Below the pieces are notes generated by a model. That model ran no database searches, was not told where the DNA came from, and saw only the letters and a list, made by a program, of their open reading frames with translations. The position numbers and the translations under genes were made by a program. From Candidatus Polarisedimenticolia bacterium (GTDB taxonomy: Bacteria; Acidobacteriota; Polarisedimenticolia; Gp22-AA2; AA152), in contig DASYRE010000047.1 of assembly GCA_036004685.1 (NCBI GenBank), positions 1-36,983 of the forward strand: 36,983 nucleotides of DNA, written 5' to 3'. Position 1 is the first letter of the stretch. Each line of letters starts with the position of its first letter. Of the stretch, positions 26,746 through 36,308 are shown piece after piece.

Positions 26746-27411
26746 TCAGAAAGGCATGCGCTCCAGCGCCGCCTCGTCCACGTCCAGCGCCGCTTCGGTC
26801 GCGCCGCGCACCTGCTCGACGCTCAGCTCCGGCGCGATTTCGACCAGCTTCAGCCCGCGGGGCGTGACGTCCACCACCGCCATGTCGGTGATGATCCGGT
26901 GGACCACCCGGACCCCGGTCAGGGGAAGCCGGCAGCGCTCGAGGATCTTGGGCTCCCCGTCCTTCGTCGTGTGGGTCATCATCACGACGACGCGGCGCGC
27001 CCCGGCCACCAGATCCATGGCCCCTCCCATCCCCTTCACCATCTTGCCCGGGACCATCCAGTTCGCCAGACTTCCCTCGCGATCCACTTCCATTCCCCCG
27101 AGGACGGTGAGATCGACGTGGCCGCCGCGAATCATCGCGAAGGAATCGGCCGAGGAGAAATAGGCCGATCCGGGGGTCTCCGTGATGGTCTGCTTCCCGG
27201 CGTTGATCAGATCCGGGTCCTCGTGCCCCTCCTCGGGAAAGGGTCCGATGCCGAGCAAGCCGTTCTCGGATTGCAGGATCACCTGGACTCCGTCGGGAAG
27301 ATAGTTCGCCACCTGGGTCGGCATCCCGATGCCCAGGTTCACGTAGTAGCCGTCCCTAAGCTCGATCGCCGCCCTTCGGACGATACGTTCTCTGCTCGAT
27401 ACGCTTTTCAT
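26746..27411 (-). CDS. scoB: 3-oxoacid CoA-transferase subunit B
   Basis: This 221-residue beta subunit of succinyl-CoA:3-ketoacid CoA-transferase moves CoA between succinate and acetoacetate. It shows [18 protein letters not shown], the catalytic Glu in [33 protein letters not shown] and [19 protein letters not shown]. The only start that keeps the conserved N-terminus ([15 protein letters not shown]) is ATG 27411, so the gene overlaps the end of scoA by 56 bp in another frame while both proteins keep family-like sequence. It ends 10 bp before the next gene. Confidence 0.95.
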   Translation of the reverse strand: MKSVSSRERIVRRAAIELRDGYYVNLGIGMPTQVANYLPDGVQVILQSENGLLGIGPFPEEGHEDPDLINAGKQTITETPGSAYFSSADSFAMIRGGHVDLTVLGGMEVDREGSLANWMVPGKMVKGMGGAMDLVAGARRVVVMMTHTTKDGEPKILERCRLPLTGVRVVHRIITDMAVVDVTPRGLKLVEIAPELSVEQVRGATEAALDVDEAALERMPF

Positions 27412-28066
27412 AGCTCTTCCCCTCGAAGATGGCGTCGACGTAGATCCCGGGCGTCACGATCGCCTCCGGATCCAGCTCTCCCGGCGCCACCAGATGCTCT
27501 ACCTCCGCGATCGTCCGATCTGACGCGGCGGCCATCATCGGATTGAAGTTCCGGGCGGTCTTACGATAGACGAGATTCCCGAGCGTGTCTCCCTTCCAGG
27601 CTTTCACGAACGCGAAGTCGCCGCGCAGGGCGTGCTCCAGCAGGTAGGTCCGGCCTCCGAATTCCCGCACCTCCTTCCCCTCGGCGACGGGCGTCCCGAC
27701 CCCCGTCGGTGTGTAGAAGGCGGGGATCCCGGCCCCTCCCGCCCTCAGGCGCTCCGCGAACGTCCCCTGGGGGACGAGATCGACCTCCAGCTCTCCCGAG
27801 ATGAACTGCCGCTCGAAGGTGTCGTTCTCGCCCACGTAGGTCGAGATCATCTTCCGGACCTGGCCGCTCTGGAGCAGGATGCCGATTCCAAAGTCGTCCA
27901 CTCCGGCGTTGTTGCTAACGACGGTGAGATCCCGCGTGCCTTGCTCCCTCAAGGCGGCGATCAGGTTTTCCGGGATGCCGCAGAGCCCGAACCCCCCCAT
28001 GAGGATCACGGCGCCGTCCGGAATCTCCCGGATCGCCTCGCGCGCCCCCGCGATGACCTTGTTCAC
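27356..28066 (-). CDS. scoA: 3-oxoacid CoA-transferase subunit A
   Basis: This 236-residue alpha subunit binds with ScoB as a heterodimer. Motifs are [85 protein letters not shown] and a C-terminus [11 protein letters not shown] typical of the family. GTG 28066 overlaps the mce stop (GTGA); the longer frame to 28552 is shadow of mce and meaB. Together with ScoB it would feed ketone bodies or acetoacetate into acetoacetyl-CoA. Confidence 0.95.
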   Translation of the reverse strand: MNKVIAGAREAIREIPDGAVILMGGFGLCGIPENLIAALREQGTRDLTVVSNNAGVDDFGIGILLQSGQVRKMISTYVGENDTFERQFISGELEVDLVPQGTFAERLRAGGAGIPAFYTPTGVGTPVAEGKEVREFGGRTYLLEHALRGDFAFVKAWKGDTLGNLVYRKTARNFNPMMAAASDRTIAEVEHLVAPGELDPEAIVTPGIYVDAIFEGKSYEKRIEQRTYRPKGGDRA

Positions 28067-28494
28067 GGCTCCGCTCCGTCGCCCCGCGCCGGCTCCCGCC
28101 GCGCTTCGCGCAGCTCGATGAGGACGCCGCCCGCGTCCTTCGGATGCAGGAAGGCGATCTTCGAGCCCTCCGAGCCCTCGCGAATCCCGCCCACGAGACG
28201 GACTCCCTCCGCGCGGAGCCGATCGCAGGCCTGCTCCACCGAGTCGACCACGAAGCAGAGATGGTGGATCCCCTCGCCGCGCTCGCGGAGGAACTTCTCG
28301 ACCGGCGAGCCCGCGCCGCTCGCCTCCAGCAGCTCGACGCGTCCCGCTCCGGAGCCCAGGATGGCCACTCGGACCTTCTCCTCCCGCACTTCCTCGACCG
28401 CGGACAGCGGCATCCCGAGGAGATCCCGGTAGAACGGAATCCGCTCCTCCAGCCGGCGCACGGCGATGGCGACGTGATCCAGACGCTGGATCAC
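28063..28494 (-). CDS. mce: Methylmalonyl-CoA epimerase
   Basis: This 143-residue glyoxalase-fold metalloenzyme interconverts (R)- and (S)-methylmalonyl-CoA in propionyl-CoA breakdown. It shows [30 protein letters not shown], and [26 protein letters not shown]; metal ligands are the conserved His in LDHVA, the His in IHHLCF and a Glu near VLIELRE. Start is GTG 28494, overlapping the meaB stop (GTGA). Methylmalonyl-CoA mutase itself is not in the window. Confidence 0.94.
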   Translation of the reverse strand: MIQRLDHVAIAVRRLEERIPFYRDLLGMPLSAVEEVREEKVRVAILGSGAGRVELLEASGAGSPVEKFLRERGEGIHHLCFVVDSVEQACDRLRAEGVRLVGGIREGSEGSKIAFLHPKDAGGVLIELREARREPARGDGAEP

Positions 28495-29495
28495 CGCCGC
28501 CTCGAGCCGAGCATCGCGGCCCGCCGCGGCGCCGGGAAGCGAATCTTCTCAAGGACCGCTTCCGCCGCCGTGTAGGGATCGCGGCGCCGATGCGCCAGGT
28601 CTTCCACCAGATCCTCCATCATCCCGTTGTCCAGGCAGGTTCTTCTCACCCGGCTCAGAAGCTCGTCGCGAAGTAGGTTCAGGAAGCGCTCGCGGCTCCT
28701 CCGCCGCTCCCGCCGCCGCCTCGCCTCGGAGTCCACCGCCCCCGAGCGCCGGCCCTCCACCTCTTCCATCAGCTCGGGCACTCCCTCGCCCGTGAGAGCG
28801 ACGGTCTTCAGGATCGGCGGGGCCTCCGCGGGATCGCCGGCGGCGAGCGCGAGCATCGCCCGCAGCTCGGACTCCAGCCGGTCGGCGCCGTCGCGATCCG
28901 CCTTGTTGATGACGAACACGTCGGCGATCTCGAGGATCCCCGCCTTGATCGCCTGGATGTCGTCTCCCAGCCCCGGGGGAAGGACCACGAGGACCAGATC
29001 GGCGATCTCGACGATTTCCACCTCGTCCTGGCCGACGCCCACCGTCTCGATCAGCACGACGCCGTAGCCCGCGGCGTCCATGAGGTCGACGACGTCCCGC
29101 GAGCTTCGGGAGACTCCGCCGAAATGGCCGCGCGTCGCCATGCTGCGGATGAAGACGCCCGGGTCGATCGCGTGCTCCTGCATCCGGATTCGATCGCCCA
29201 GGATGGCGCCCCCGGAGAAGGCGGAGGAAGGATCGACCGCGATGATCCCCACTTTTTCCCCCCGGCCGCGCCAGCCGGCCACCAGCCGGCTCACCAAGCT
29301 GCTCTTGCCGGCCCCGGGCGGCCCCGTGATCCCGAGGACGAGCGCCCGCCCGGTCCTCGGATAGACCGCTTTCAGGACCTCCCGTCCCTCCGGCCGTTCC
29401 GCCTCGACCCAGGAGATGCTCCGGGCCAGCGCCCGCGCGTCGCCCGCCAGGATCCGGCTCGCCAGGGACGCTCCCGCTCCGCTCCGGGCGCTCAC
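28491..29495 (-). CDS. meaB: Methylmalonyl-CoA mutase-associated GTPase MeaB
   Basis: This 334-residue G3E GTPase chaperones coenzyme B12 loading and protects methylmalonyl-CoA mutase. Walker A is [17 protein letters not shown] (P-loop about 56-66), switch regions appear in [21 protein letters not shown] and [15 protein letters not shown], and [12 protein letters not shown] is the guanine-specificity NKAD motif. Length fits ArgK/MeaB. GTG 29495 overlaps the acyl-CoA dehydrogenase stop. The mutase subunits must lie elsewhere. Confidence 0.95.
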   Translation of the reverse strand: MSARSGAGASLASRILAGDARALARSISWVEAERPEGREVLKAVYPRTGRALVLGITGPPGAGKSSLVSRLVAGWRGRGEKVGIIAVDPSSAFSGGAILGDRIRMQEHAIDPGVFIRSMATRGHFGGVSRSSRDVVDLMDAAGYGVVLIETVGVGQDEVEIVEIADLVLVVLPPGLGDDIQAIKAGILEIADVFVINKADRDGADRLESELRAMLALAAGDPAEAPPILKTVALTGEGVPELMEEVEGRRSGAVDSEARRRRERRRSRERFLNLLRDELLSRVRRTCLDNGMMEDLVEDLAHRRRDPYTAAEAVLEKIRFPAPRRAAMLGSRRR

Positions 29496-30637
29496 GGCTC
29501 CAGGAGCCGCCGGGCGATGACGAGGCGCTGGATCTCCGAAGTGCCCTCGCCGATGGTGGTGAGCTTCGCGTCCCGGTGGAACTTCTCCACCGGATAGTCC
29601 TTGATGTATCCGTAGCCGCCGTGGATCTGGATCGCCTTGTCCGTCACCCGCACCGCCATCTCGGACGCGTAGAGCTTCGCCATCGAGGCCGCCTTATTGA
29701 TCTCTCCCCCCCGGTCCTTCAGATCGGCCGCGCGCAGCGTCAGCCAGCGGGCCGCCTGGATTTCGGTGGCACAGTCCGACAGCATGAACTGGATGGCCTG
29801 GAACTCGCTGATTTTCCGGCCGAACTGCTCCCGCTGCCGCGCGTAGCGCAAGGCCGCCTCGAAGGCGCCCTGGGCGGTCCCCACCGCCATGGCGGCGATC
29901 CCGATCCGGCCGCCGTCGAGGACGCGCAGCGCGTCCCGGAACCCCTGGCCTTCGGCGCCCAGCATCTGCGTGCGGTGGACCCGGCAGTTCTCCATCACCA
30001 GCTCCGCCGTGTCGGAGGCCCGGCAGCCCATCTTGTTCTCCCGCTTGCCGGGCCGCAGTCCCGGCATCCCTTTCTCGAGGATGAAGGCCGAGATGCCGCC
30101 GTGCTTTCCCGCCTGAGGATCGGTCACGGCGAAGATCACCGCCGTGTCGGCAATCGAGCCGTGCGTGGCGAACGTCTTGGCGCCGTTCAGCACGAAGTGC
30201 TCGCCGTCGCGATCGGCGCGGGTCTTCGTCCCGCCCGCGTCGCTCCCGGCGGTCGGCTCCGTCAGGCTCCACGTCCCGATTTTCTCCCCCCGCGCGAGCG
30301 GAACCAGGTATTTCTTCTTCTGCTCCTCGGTCCCGGCGATGTAGAGGTGGTTGCAGGCGAGGGAATTGTGGGCCGCGATCGAGAGCGCGACCCCGGGGTC
30401 GACCCGCGCGATCTCCTCGATGATCAGGGCGGCGTCGACGCTCGACAGTCCCGAGCCGCCGTATTCCGGCGGGAAGATCATACCCGCGAGCCCCAGCTCG
30501 GCGGCCTTTTTGAAGAGATCGAAGGGGAATTCTTGGCTCTCGTCGAGCCGGAGGCTGTGCGGCGCAATCTCCTGCTCCGCGAACTCGCGGACCGTCTTGC
30601 GGGTGAGGAGCTGCTCCTCGGTGAGCGCGAAGTCCAC
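29492..30637 (-). CDS. Acyl-CoA dehydrogenase
   Basis: This 381-residue FAD enzyme introduces the alpha-beta double bond in acyl-CoA and passes electrons to ETF. Signatures are [36 protein letters not shown] (FAD/substrate), [23 protein letters not shown] and [34 protein letters not shown], with the catalytic Glu in GEGTSE. It resembles short/medium-chain butyryl-CoA-type dehydrogenases, but exact chain specificity cannot be read. GTG 30637 has GGAGG five bases upstream; an earlier start at 30667 lacks this. First gene of the acd-meaB-mce-scoAB-hyp-FHA operon. Confidence 0.95.
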   Translation of the reverse strand: MDFALTEEQLLTRKTVREFAEQEIAPHSLRLDESQEFPFDLFKKAAELGLAGMIFPPEYGGSGLSSVDAALIIEEIARVDPGVALSIAAHNSLACNHLYIAGTEEQKKKYLVPLARGEKIGTWSLTEPTAGSDAGGTKTRADRDGEHFVLNGAKTFATHGSIADTAVIFAVTDPQAGKHGGISAFILEKGMPGLRPGKRENKMGCRASDTAELVMENCRVHRTQMLGAEGQGFRDALRVLDGGRIGIAAMAVGTAQGAFEAALRYARQREQFGRKISEFQAIQFMLSDCATEIQAARWLTLRAADLKDRGGEINKAASMAKLYASEMAVRVTDKAIQIHGGYGYIKDYPVEKFHRDAKLTTIGEGTSEIQRLVIARRLLEP

Positions 30638-30669
30638 GTCGCCTCCGGGGCTTGAGCCGAGTCTCACGA

Positions 30670-30699
30670 ATCCTATCGCAGCGTCTCGAAAGCCGTCAA
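30670..30699 (-). promoter_or_regulatory. Sigma-70 promoter of the acyl-CoA operon
   Basis: On the minus strand, -35 TTGACG (30694-30699) and -10 TAGGAT (30670-30675) are separated by 18 bp, giving a leader of about 25 nt to GTG 30637. Confidence 0.5.
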
Positions 30700-30758
30700 G
30701 AAATCCCGGCTCACGGCGCGATGCTCACCACCCGGTCCCGGCCCGCGGAAAACCGTCT

Positions 30759-31778
30759 TCAGCCGGCGATCCGGCGGGCCTCGCCGGCCGCTTTCAGGAC
30801 CTCCTGGCGCGACACGTCAGCATGGGTGACCATGCGCACCAGCTGGGCGGAAAACGGCAGGCACAGGACGCCCGCCTTTCTCAGGTCCTCCACGAAAGCC
30901 GGGGCCGGCTGCTTCACGGTGCGGAACATGACGATGTTGGTCTCGACGCGCGCGGGATCGATCTCGAGGCCCGGAACGGCCGCGAGCCGCTCGGCCAGAA
31001 GACGCGCGTTGGCGTGATCGTCGGCGAGCCGGGAGACCATCGTCTCCAAGGCCACGATCCCGGCCGCTGCCAGCACTCCGGCCTGGCGCATCCCCCCTCC
31101 CATCCTCTTGCGCATGGAAACCGCCTCTTCAATGAAGGGACTGCTTCCCGCCAGGATCGATCCGACCGGGGCAGCCAGCCCCTTGGAGAGACAGAACATG
31201 ACCGAATCGGCGCCTTCCGTGAGCTTCGCGATCTCCACGCCGGAAGCCACCGCCGCATTGAAGAGACGCGCCCCGTCGAGATGGAGCCTCAGGCCCAGGG
31301 TGCGGGCCAGATCGGCGACTTCCCGGAAGCGTTCTCGAGGGTAGATCCCGCCGCCCTGCAGGTTGTGGGTATTCTCCAGGCAGACGAGGCGCGCGCGGGA
31401 ATAGTAGTAAATCGAGGGCCGAATCGCCTCCTCGATCTGCCCCGCGGTGGGGAAACCCCGATCTCCCTGGACGGGCCGCGGCATCGCTCCGGAGAAGGCG
31501 GCCATCATCCCGAGCTCGTGATTCATGATGTGGGAGTCGGCGTCGAGGATCACCTCCTCGCCCGGGCGGGTGTGCACCGCCACCGCGATCTCGTTGCCCA
31601 TCGAGCCGGTGGGGACGAAAAGGGCCGCCTCCTTGCCGAGGATCTCCGCCGCCTTCTCCTCCAGCCGGCGCACGGTCGGATCTTCGCGGTAGACGTCGTC
31701 CCCCACTTCCGCCTCCGCCATGGCGCGCCGCATGGCCGGCGTGGGACGGGTCACCGTGTCGCTTCGTAGGTCGATCAT
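30759..31778 (-). CDS. ltaE: Low-specificity L-threonine aldolase
   Basis: This 339-residue PLP enzyme splits threonine or allo-threonine to glycine and acetaldehyde. The N-terminus [35 protein letters not shown] is diagnostic. [17 protein letters not shown] and [11 protein letters not shown] (PLP-binding Asp) follow, with the Schiff-base Lys in [12 protein letters not shown] and the family [13 protein letters not shown] loop. Length is normal. Start ATG 31778. It stands alone: a TATAAT lies just upstream and the acyl-CoA operon has its own promoter. Confidence 0.95.
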   Translation of the reverse strand: MIDLRSDTVTRPTPAMRRAMAEAEVGDDVYREDPTVRRLEEKAAEILGKEAALFVPTGSMGNEIAVAVHTRPGEEVILDADSHIMNHELGMMAAFSGAMPRPVQGDRGFPTAGQIEEAIRPSIYYYSRARLVCLENTHNLQGGGIYPRERFREVADLARTLGLRLHLDGARLFNAAVASGVEIAKLTEGADSVMFCLSKGLAAPVGSILAGSSPFIEEAVSMRKRMGGGMRQAGVLAAAGIVALETMVSRLADDHANARLLAERLAAVPGLEIDPARVETNIVMFRTVKQPAPAFVEDLRKAGVLCLPFSAQLVRMVTHADVSRQEVLKAAGEARRIAG

Positions 31779-31801
31779 GAGGCGCTCCCGCGAGGGCGGC
31801 G

Positions 31802-31807
31802 ATTATA
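31802..31807 (-). promoter_or_regulatory. Consensus -10 of ltaE
   Basis: TATAAT on the minus strand, about 25 bp upstream of ATG 31778. No good -35 (only a TTCTCT-like match), so it may need an activator. Confidence 0.4.
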
Positions 31808-31854
31808 GCAGCCGGGCCCGCGGAGAGAGAACCGCGCCGGCCGCCTCCTTTATT

Positions 31855-31860
31855 TATAAT
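31855..31860 (+). promoter_or_regulatory. Consensus -10 of the sulfatase-like gene
   Basis: TATAAT on the plus strand upstream of the sulfatase-like gene, with no clear -35. Together with the minus-strand TATAAT at 31802-31807 it marks a compact divergent promoter region. Confidence 0.35.
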
Positions 31861-31881
31861 GACGGTGGAAGCTTCCGCTCG

Positions 31882-33312
31882 TTGCCGGGGTCCCGCTTGC
31901 CTCTTCGTGGTCTGGGCGCGCCGACGCGCCGACTTCTCCTCGCCGCCGCGGCTCTTCTCGGAGCGCTGGCTTGCGCCAAGCCTCCGCCTCCCGCCAGTCT
32001 CCTGCTCGTCACGATCGACACGCTGCGCGCCGATCATCTCGAGATCTACGGCTATTCCCGGCCCACCTCCCCCCGGATCGACTCGCTGGCTCGCGCGGGG
32101 ACGACTTTCCGCAACGCCTACACGCCTGTTCCGAGGACGACGCAATCGGTCGCGACAATCCTGACCGGGCTGTACCCGAAGCATCACCGGGCGCGCGGGC
32201 TCTTCTCGATCCTTCCCGCGGCCAACACGACCCTGGCGGAGATTCTCGGGAAGCGGGGCTACGCGACGGCCGCCGTCGTCTCCAACATCTTCCTGCAGCC
32301 CGGCAAGGGGTTCGAACAGGGGTTCGGCTCCTACTCCAATCCGCGCCGCCGTTTCGAGGGAGACAGCAGCCGGGAGATCACCGACGAGGCGCTCGCCAAG
32401 CTCAGGTCCTTCCCGGCCGGAAAGGAGTTCTTCCTCTGGGTCCACTACCTCGAGCCGCACTGGCCTTACGAGCCGGAGACCCGGTTCGCCGCGATGTTCG
32501 GGCCTCCTCGGCCTCCTTCCAAGACGCTTCAAGCCCTCCAGGAGGGGAAGCTCCCCAAGGGAGACGTCATCTTCAAGACCCCTTTTTCCGCCGAGGACCG
32601 AAGATTCCTCGTGGCGCTCTACGACGGGGAGATCGCCCAGGTGGACGAGCAGGTGGGCCGGTTGGTGGAAGGGATCCCCGCCGAGATTCGCAAGAACCTC
32701 CTGATCGTCCTCACGTCGGATCACGGAGAGAGCCTGGGGGAGCACGGCTATTGCTTCGCGCACGGGGAGTATCTCTATGACGGGACCCTGCGCGTTCCCC
32801 TGATCTTCGTCTTCCCGGACCGGGTTCCGGCCGGCGTCCAGGACCGCGCCGCGTCGCTTCTCGACGTGACTCCGACGATTCTGCGCCTGCTGGGGCTGCC
32901 CGACCGGCCCGGGATGGACGGCCTGCCGCTGTTCGCCGCGGGGAATCCGGCGTTCACGCCCGCGGGCGGCCACGATCTCCTGTTCGCCGAGACCGATTAC
33001 CAGCTGATTCACTCGGCGAACCCTCGCTTCTACATTCCGGGCGTGCGCGGGAGGTGGAGCAGCGCGCGGCGGGGAGCCCGGAAGCTGATCCGGATTCCGC
33101 GCCCGGAGGGGGATCTCCACGAGCTCTACGATCTTTCGCGGGATCCCGGGGAGCAGGCGTCGGCCGATGCGGCCGCCGACCCGGCCGGCGCGGAGTTGAT
33201 GCGCGATCTCGATCGCTGGGTCGATTACGACGAGGGGGCCGGGAAGAGCCTGGAGGAAAGCCTGACCCCCGAACAGCGCGAGCGGCTCCGCTCGCTCGGC
33301 TACCTTCAATAG
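31882..33312 (+). CDS. Sulfatase-like hydrolase, lipoprotein, alkaline-phosphatase superfamily
   Basis: This protein of about 476 residues has a hydrophobic leader (LLLAAAALLGALAC) with a probable lipobox Cys (about residue 31), so it is exported and membrane-anchored. The sulfatase/alkaline-phosphatase fold shows metal ligands in LLVTIDTLRADHLEIYGY and LTSDHGESLGEHG. The nucleophile segment PRTTQSVATILTGLYP has Thr (about T86) where arylsulfatases carry Cys/Ser in CxPxR, so it is probably not formylglycine-dependent; a phosphodiesterase or phosphotransferase role is possible. Start is uncertain: TTG 31882 or 31897, or ATG 31720 opposite ltaE. A terminator follows at 33358-33396. Confidence 0.85.
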   Translation: MPGSRLPLRGLGAPTRRLLLAAAALLGALACAKPPPPASLLLVTIDTLRADHLEIYGYSRPTSPRIDSLARAGTTFRNAYTPVPRTTQSVATILTGLYPKHHRARGLFSILPAANTTLAEILGKRGYATAAVVSNIFLQPGKGFEQGFGSYSNPRRRFEGDSSREITDEALAKLRSFPAGKEFFLWVHYLEPHWPYEPETRFAAMFGPPRPPSKTLQALQEGKLPKGDVIFKTPFSAEDRRFLVALYDGEIAQVDEQVGRLVEGIPAEIRKNLLIVLTSDHGESLGEHGYCFAHGEYLYDGTLRVPLIFVFPDRVPAGVQDRAASLLDVTPTILRLLGLPDRPGMDGLPLFAAGNPAFTPAGGHDLLFAETDYQLIHSANPRFYIPGVRGRWSSARRGARKLIRIPRPEGDLHELYDLSRDPGEQASADAAADPAGAELMRDLDRWVDYDEGAGKSLEESLTPEQRERLRSLGYLQ

Positions 33313-33357
33313 CGTTCCAGCTCCTCGCGGCGCCAATCGACCGGCGCGAACCTGGCG

Positions 33358-33396
33358 ATCGGCGCTCGAGCTTGCTTCGCCGAGCGCCGATTTTAT
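33358..33396 (+). terminator. Rho-independent terminator after the sulfatase-like gene
   Basis: ATCGGCGCTCG (33358-33368) and CGAGCGCCGAT (33381-33391) form a perfect 11-bp GC-rich stem over a 12-nt loop, followed by TTTTAT. This is the clearest intrinsic terminator in the window. It sits 46 bp after the stop at 33312 and isolates the following ABC genes. Confidence 0.85.
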
Positions 33397-33526
33397 GCCC
33401 TTTCGACGGGATGCCCCGACCCTCGGATCGTTCCGGCGGTCGTGATATCCTGATTTCTCCGGAACTTCAAAAGGGCCCCCGCCGTATCTCTTTTCGGACG
33501 GAGTATTCCGCTCCAAAGAGGCGTCT

Positions 33527-34465
33527 GTGACCGAAACCGCCATCGCCGTCGAGAGCCTGGCCAAGACCTACCGAGTGGGATGGGGCCGCGAGCCGGTCCG
33601 GGCCCTGAACGGCGTCAGCCTTTCCGTGCGACGGGGGGAGGTCTTCGGACTGCTCGGCCCCAACGGGGCGGGGAAGACGACTCTGGTCAAGGTCCTTCTC
33701 GGGATCACCCATTCCGACGGCGGCCGGGCGGCGGTCCTGGGGAAAGAAGCAGGCGACGTGAAGACGCGCGCCCGGGTCGGCTACCTGCCCGAGGGACATC
33801 GCTATCCGCTGCACCTTACCGGGGAAGGAGTGGTCCGGTGGTTCGCGCGTCTCTCCGGCGTGCCCCAACGGGAGATCGAAGGCAGGACCCGCCGCCTCCT
33901 CGCCCGCGTGGGGCTGGAGCGCTGGGCCGGCGTCCGGCTCAAGAAATACAGCAAGGGGATGGTGCAGCGGCTCGGGATGGCGGTGGCGCTGGTGCACGAG
34001 CCCGAAGTCCTCTTCCTGGACGAGCCCACCGACGGCGTCGATCCGGTGGGACGGGCGGAGATCCGCCAGATCCTGGTTGAGGAGAAGAAGAAAGGGACGA
34101 GCATCTTCATCAACTCCCATCTGCTCTCCGAGATCGAGCGCGTCTGCGATCGCGTGGCGGTCGTGTCGCGCGGCCGGATCCTGAGGGAGGGGAGCGTCGC
34201 CGACCTCACCGATCGGGGACTGTCCTACCGGGTCGACGCGGGCGCCGTCCCGGAGCCCGTTTTGGCGGCGCTCCGGCAGCGATCCACCGGAGTCGAGGCG
34301 ACCAACGGCCTGGTGCACCTGCGCGTCGGCAGCCTGGAGGAGCTAAACGAGTGTCTCGACTCCCTGCGCGCGGCCGGCTGCCTCCTGCGGGAAGTCTGGC
34401 CGGAGAAGAGCACCCTGGAGGAGAGCTTCATCCAGATCCTGGATGGCGAGGAGGCGAGGCCGTGA
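33527..34465 (+). CDS. ABC transporter ATP-binding protein
   Basis: This 312-residue ATPase has Walker A GLLGPNGAGKTTLVKVLLG (about residue 40), signature YSKGMVQRLGMAVAL in place of LSGGQ, Walker B VLFLDEPTDGVDP and a switch His in NSHLLSEIE. It is of the CcmA/DrrA/NatA type that pairs with ABC-2 permeases. The C-terminal 80 residues are a small extra domain common in these. Start GTG 33527; it ends in a GTGA overlap with the permease. No substrate-binding protein is present, so it is likely an exporter. Confidence 0.94.
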   Translation: MTETAIAVESLAKTYRVGWGREPVRALNGVSLSVRRGEVFGLLGPNGAGKTTLVKVLLGITHSDGGRAAVLGKEAGDVKTRARVGYLPEGHRYPLHLTGEGVVRWFARLSGVPQREIEGRTRRLLARVGLERWAGVRLKKYSKGMVQRLGMAVALVHEPEVLFLDEPTDGVDPVGRAEIRQILVEEKKKGTSIFINSHLLSEIERVCDRVAVVSRGRILREGSVADLTDRGLSYRVDAGAVPEPVLAALRQRSTGVEATNGLVHLRVGSLEELNECLDSLRAAGCLLREVWPEKSTLEESFIQILDGEEARP

Positions 34466-35295
34466 GCCGGCTCCTGGCCGTCGTGGACGGGACGATCCGC
34501 GAATCGCTGGCGAAGTTCACCTTTCTGGCCTTCCTGATCATGTCGACGCTGATGCTGCTTCTCATCACCTTCGCCGTGAATCTGGACGTCGTGGACGGGG
34601 CGCTGGCCGCGGCGAAGCTGTTCGGCCACGAAGTCCAGCTCGGCGGGGAACGCATCTCGATCGACAGCCTGGTCACAGGCATTCAGACGGGCCTCGCGGG
34701 ATTCCTCTTCGGCGTCGGGTTGTTTCTTTCCATCTTCGCCACGGCGAACCTCGTCCCCGTCATGCTGGAGAAGGGTTACGTGGATCTCCTCCTCTCCAAG
34801 CCGCTGTCCCGAACTGCGCTTTTCTTGGGACGCTACCTGGGCGCGCTTGCGGTCGTCTTCATCAACCTTCTCTACCTCATCGGGGGAGTCTGGCTCCTTG
34901 TGGGCTGGAAGACGGGGACTTGGAAGATGGGACTCCCGGCCGCCGGCCTGATCATCCTCCTGACCTATGCCGTTCTGCTTGGATTCATGATGCTGGTGGG
35001 AGTCGTGACACGTTCCTCCTCGATCACGATCATGCTCGCCTACTTCCTTTTTCCGCTGACGGGATTTCTCTCGATCCGGGGGAATCTCACGGTGATGCTC
35101 ACCAGCAAGACTGCCATTGCCCTTATCAACGGCCTGTATCACGTCCTGCCGAAGATCGCCGGGCTGGGAAAGGTCATGGGTGAGCTGGCCATGGAGAAGC
35201 CCGTCGCTTCCTTCGCCCCCATGGGATCGTCGATCATTTTCGGCGCCACGTGCCTGGCGCTGGGCACCGTTTATTTTTCTCGCAAGGACTACTGA
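34462..35295 (+). CDS. ABC-2 type permease
   Basis: This 277-residue protein has six membrane segments. The first (FLAFLIMSTLMLLLITFAV) is followed by a periplasmic loop of about 50 residues; a pair around 75-100 (GFLFGVGLFLSIFATANLVPVMLEKGYVDLLLSKPLSRTALFLGRYLG) carries the typical ABC-2 KPLSR-type coupling segment. GTG 34462 overlaps the ATPase stop. The cargo is unknown; it may be a lipid, a polysaccharide precursor or a peptide. Confidence 0.88.
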   Translation: MSRLLAVVDGTIRESLAKFTFLAFLIMSTLMLLLITFAVNLDVVDGALAAAKLFGHEVQLGGERISIDSLVTGIQTGLAGFLFGVGLFLSIFATANLVPVMLEKGYVDLLLSKPLSRTALFLGRYLGALAVVFINLLYLIGGVWLLVGWKTGTWKMGLPAAGLIILLTYAVLLGFMMLVGVVTRSSSITIMLAYFLFPLTGFLSIRGNLTVMLTSKTAIALINGLYHVLPKIAGLGKVMGELAMEKPVASFAPMGSSIIFGATCLALGTVYFSRKDY

Positions 35296-35314
35296 CATGA
35301 AGAAAGGAGGCTCC

Positions 35315-36295
35315 ATGACAAGACTCTTTCCCCGAACCCTGGCGCTCCTGGCCGCCTTCCTGGCGTGCGGCTCTTTCTCTCCCGTCTTCTCCCTCGAAGC
35401 GGAGCCCACCGAAATGGCGCTCCTCCCCTCCTCCTCCGACCTTGTGATCTCGCTCGACTACGCCACGCTCCGGAAGAGCGAGCTGGTCTCGGACATGGAA
35501 TCGCGCCTCGACGCGGTCCCCGAGGCGGCGGAGAACTACCGGCGGTTCGTCAAGGAAACCGGCCTCGATCCGAGGCAGGATACCGATCAGATCCTCGTCT
35601 CGATCAAGAACGCGGAGGGGTCGGACGACGGCTTCCTGCTGGTGGCACGCGGCCGGTTCGCGGGCAACCGGCTCGTCGACTCCGCGGCGGCCAAAGGGGG
35701 AACGCTGAGCACCCTCAAAGGAGGAGTCCGGATGTGGACCTCTCCCCAGGAAGGGTCCGGCTCCGCCGGAAGGACTCCGATGGCGATGGCGCAACCCACC
35801 GAGAGCATGCTGCTCTTCGGCTCGGAGCCGGAAGTCCAGCGCGCCGTGGGCGTGGTGACGCGGACGAAGTCCCCCGCGGCGCGGGAGATGCGGTTCCGGA
35901 ACCTTCTCGCGGGCGTCGATCGCAAGGCGCCGGCCTGGGCGGTCCTCAGCTCCAAGAGCCTGGCGGAACGGTTCTCTTCGGAGATCGCCAAAGGAGGCGA
36001 CGGACCGAAGGCCTTCGCCGCCGTCGACTCGGTGCGCGTCATGGCCTGGCTGGGGAAGGAAGTGGATCTGAAGATCCAGGTCGACGCGCGGGACAAGGAA
36101 TCGGCGGGCCTGCTGGGCGATCTCTTCCGCGGGATGGCGGCCGCCGGGAAGCTGGCGGCCAAGGACAGCGATCCGGAGGCGCTGAAGGCGCTTCAGGAGA
36201 TGAGCATCGTCGACACGGGCGCCGGCGTCGAGATCAAGATGAGGATTCCAGGCGCCCGGCTGCGGGCCCCCCAGGCGGGCGGACGGACGGAATGA
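35315..36295 (+). CDS. Secreted protein of unknown function downstream of the ABC exporter
   Basis: This 326-residue protein has an N-terminal signal (TLALLAAFLACGSFSPVFS); LAC could be a lipobox, otherwise signal peptidase I cleaves near VFSLEA. The rest is alpha/beta without recognised motifs: LLPSSSDLVISLDYATLRKSELVSDMESRL resembles repeats found in bacterial secreted DUF3352-like proteins, but I do not assign it. Ala/Gly/Ser-rich, no transmembrane segment after the signal, no cysteine beyond the leader. ATG 35315 follows AGGAGG four bases away; ATG 35297 is the alternative. About 20 bp after the permease gene, so it may be the exporter's partner. Confidence 0.75.
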   Translation: MTRLFPRTLALLAAFLACGSFSPVFSLEAEPTEMALLPSSSDLVISLDYATLRKSELVSDMESRLDAVPEAAENYRRFVKETGLDPRQDTDQILVSIKNAEGSDDGFLLVARGRFAGNRLVDSAAAKGGTLSTLKGGVRMWTSPQEGSGSAGRTPMAMAQPTESMLLFGSEPEVQRAVGVVTRTKSPAAREMRFRNLLAGVDRKAPAWAVLSSKSLAERFSSEIAKGGDGPKAFAAVDSVRVMAWLGKEVDLKIQVDARDKESAGLLGDLFRGMAAAGKLAAKDSDPEALKALQEMSIVDTGAGVEIKMRIPGARLRAPQAGGRTE

Positions 36296-36308
36296 ATCCC
36301 GCCGGGCG

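Noticed and set aside
31129-33564. Minus-strand frame of 811 codons over the sulfatase-like gene and ltaE
   Set aside because: Shadow frame: it crosses two confident genes and the terminator, and has no recognisable domain.
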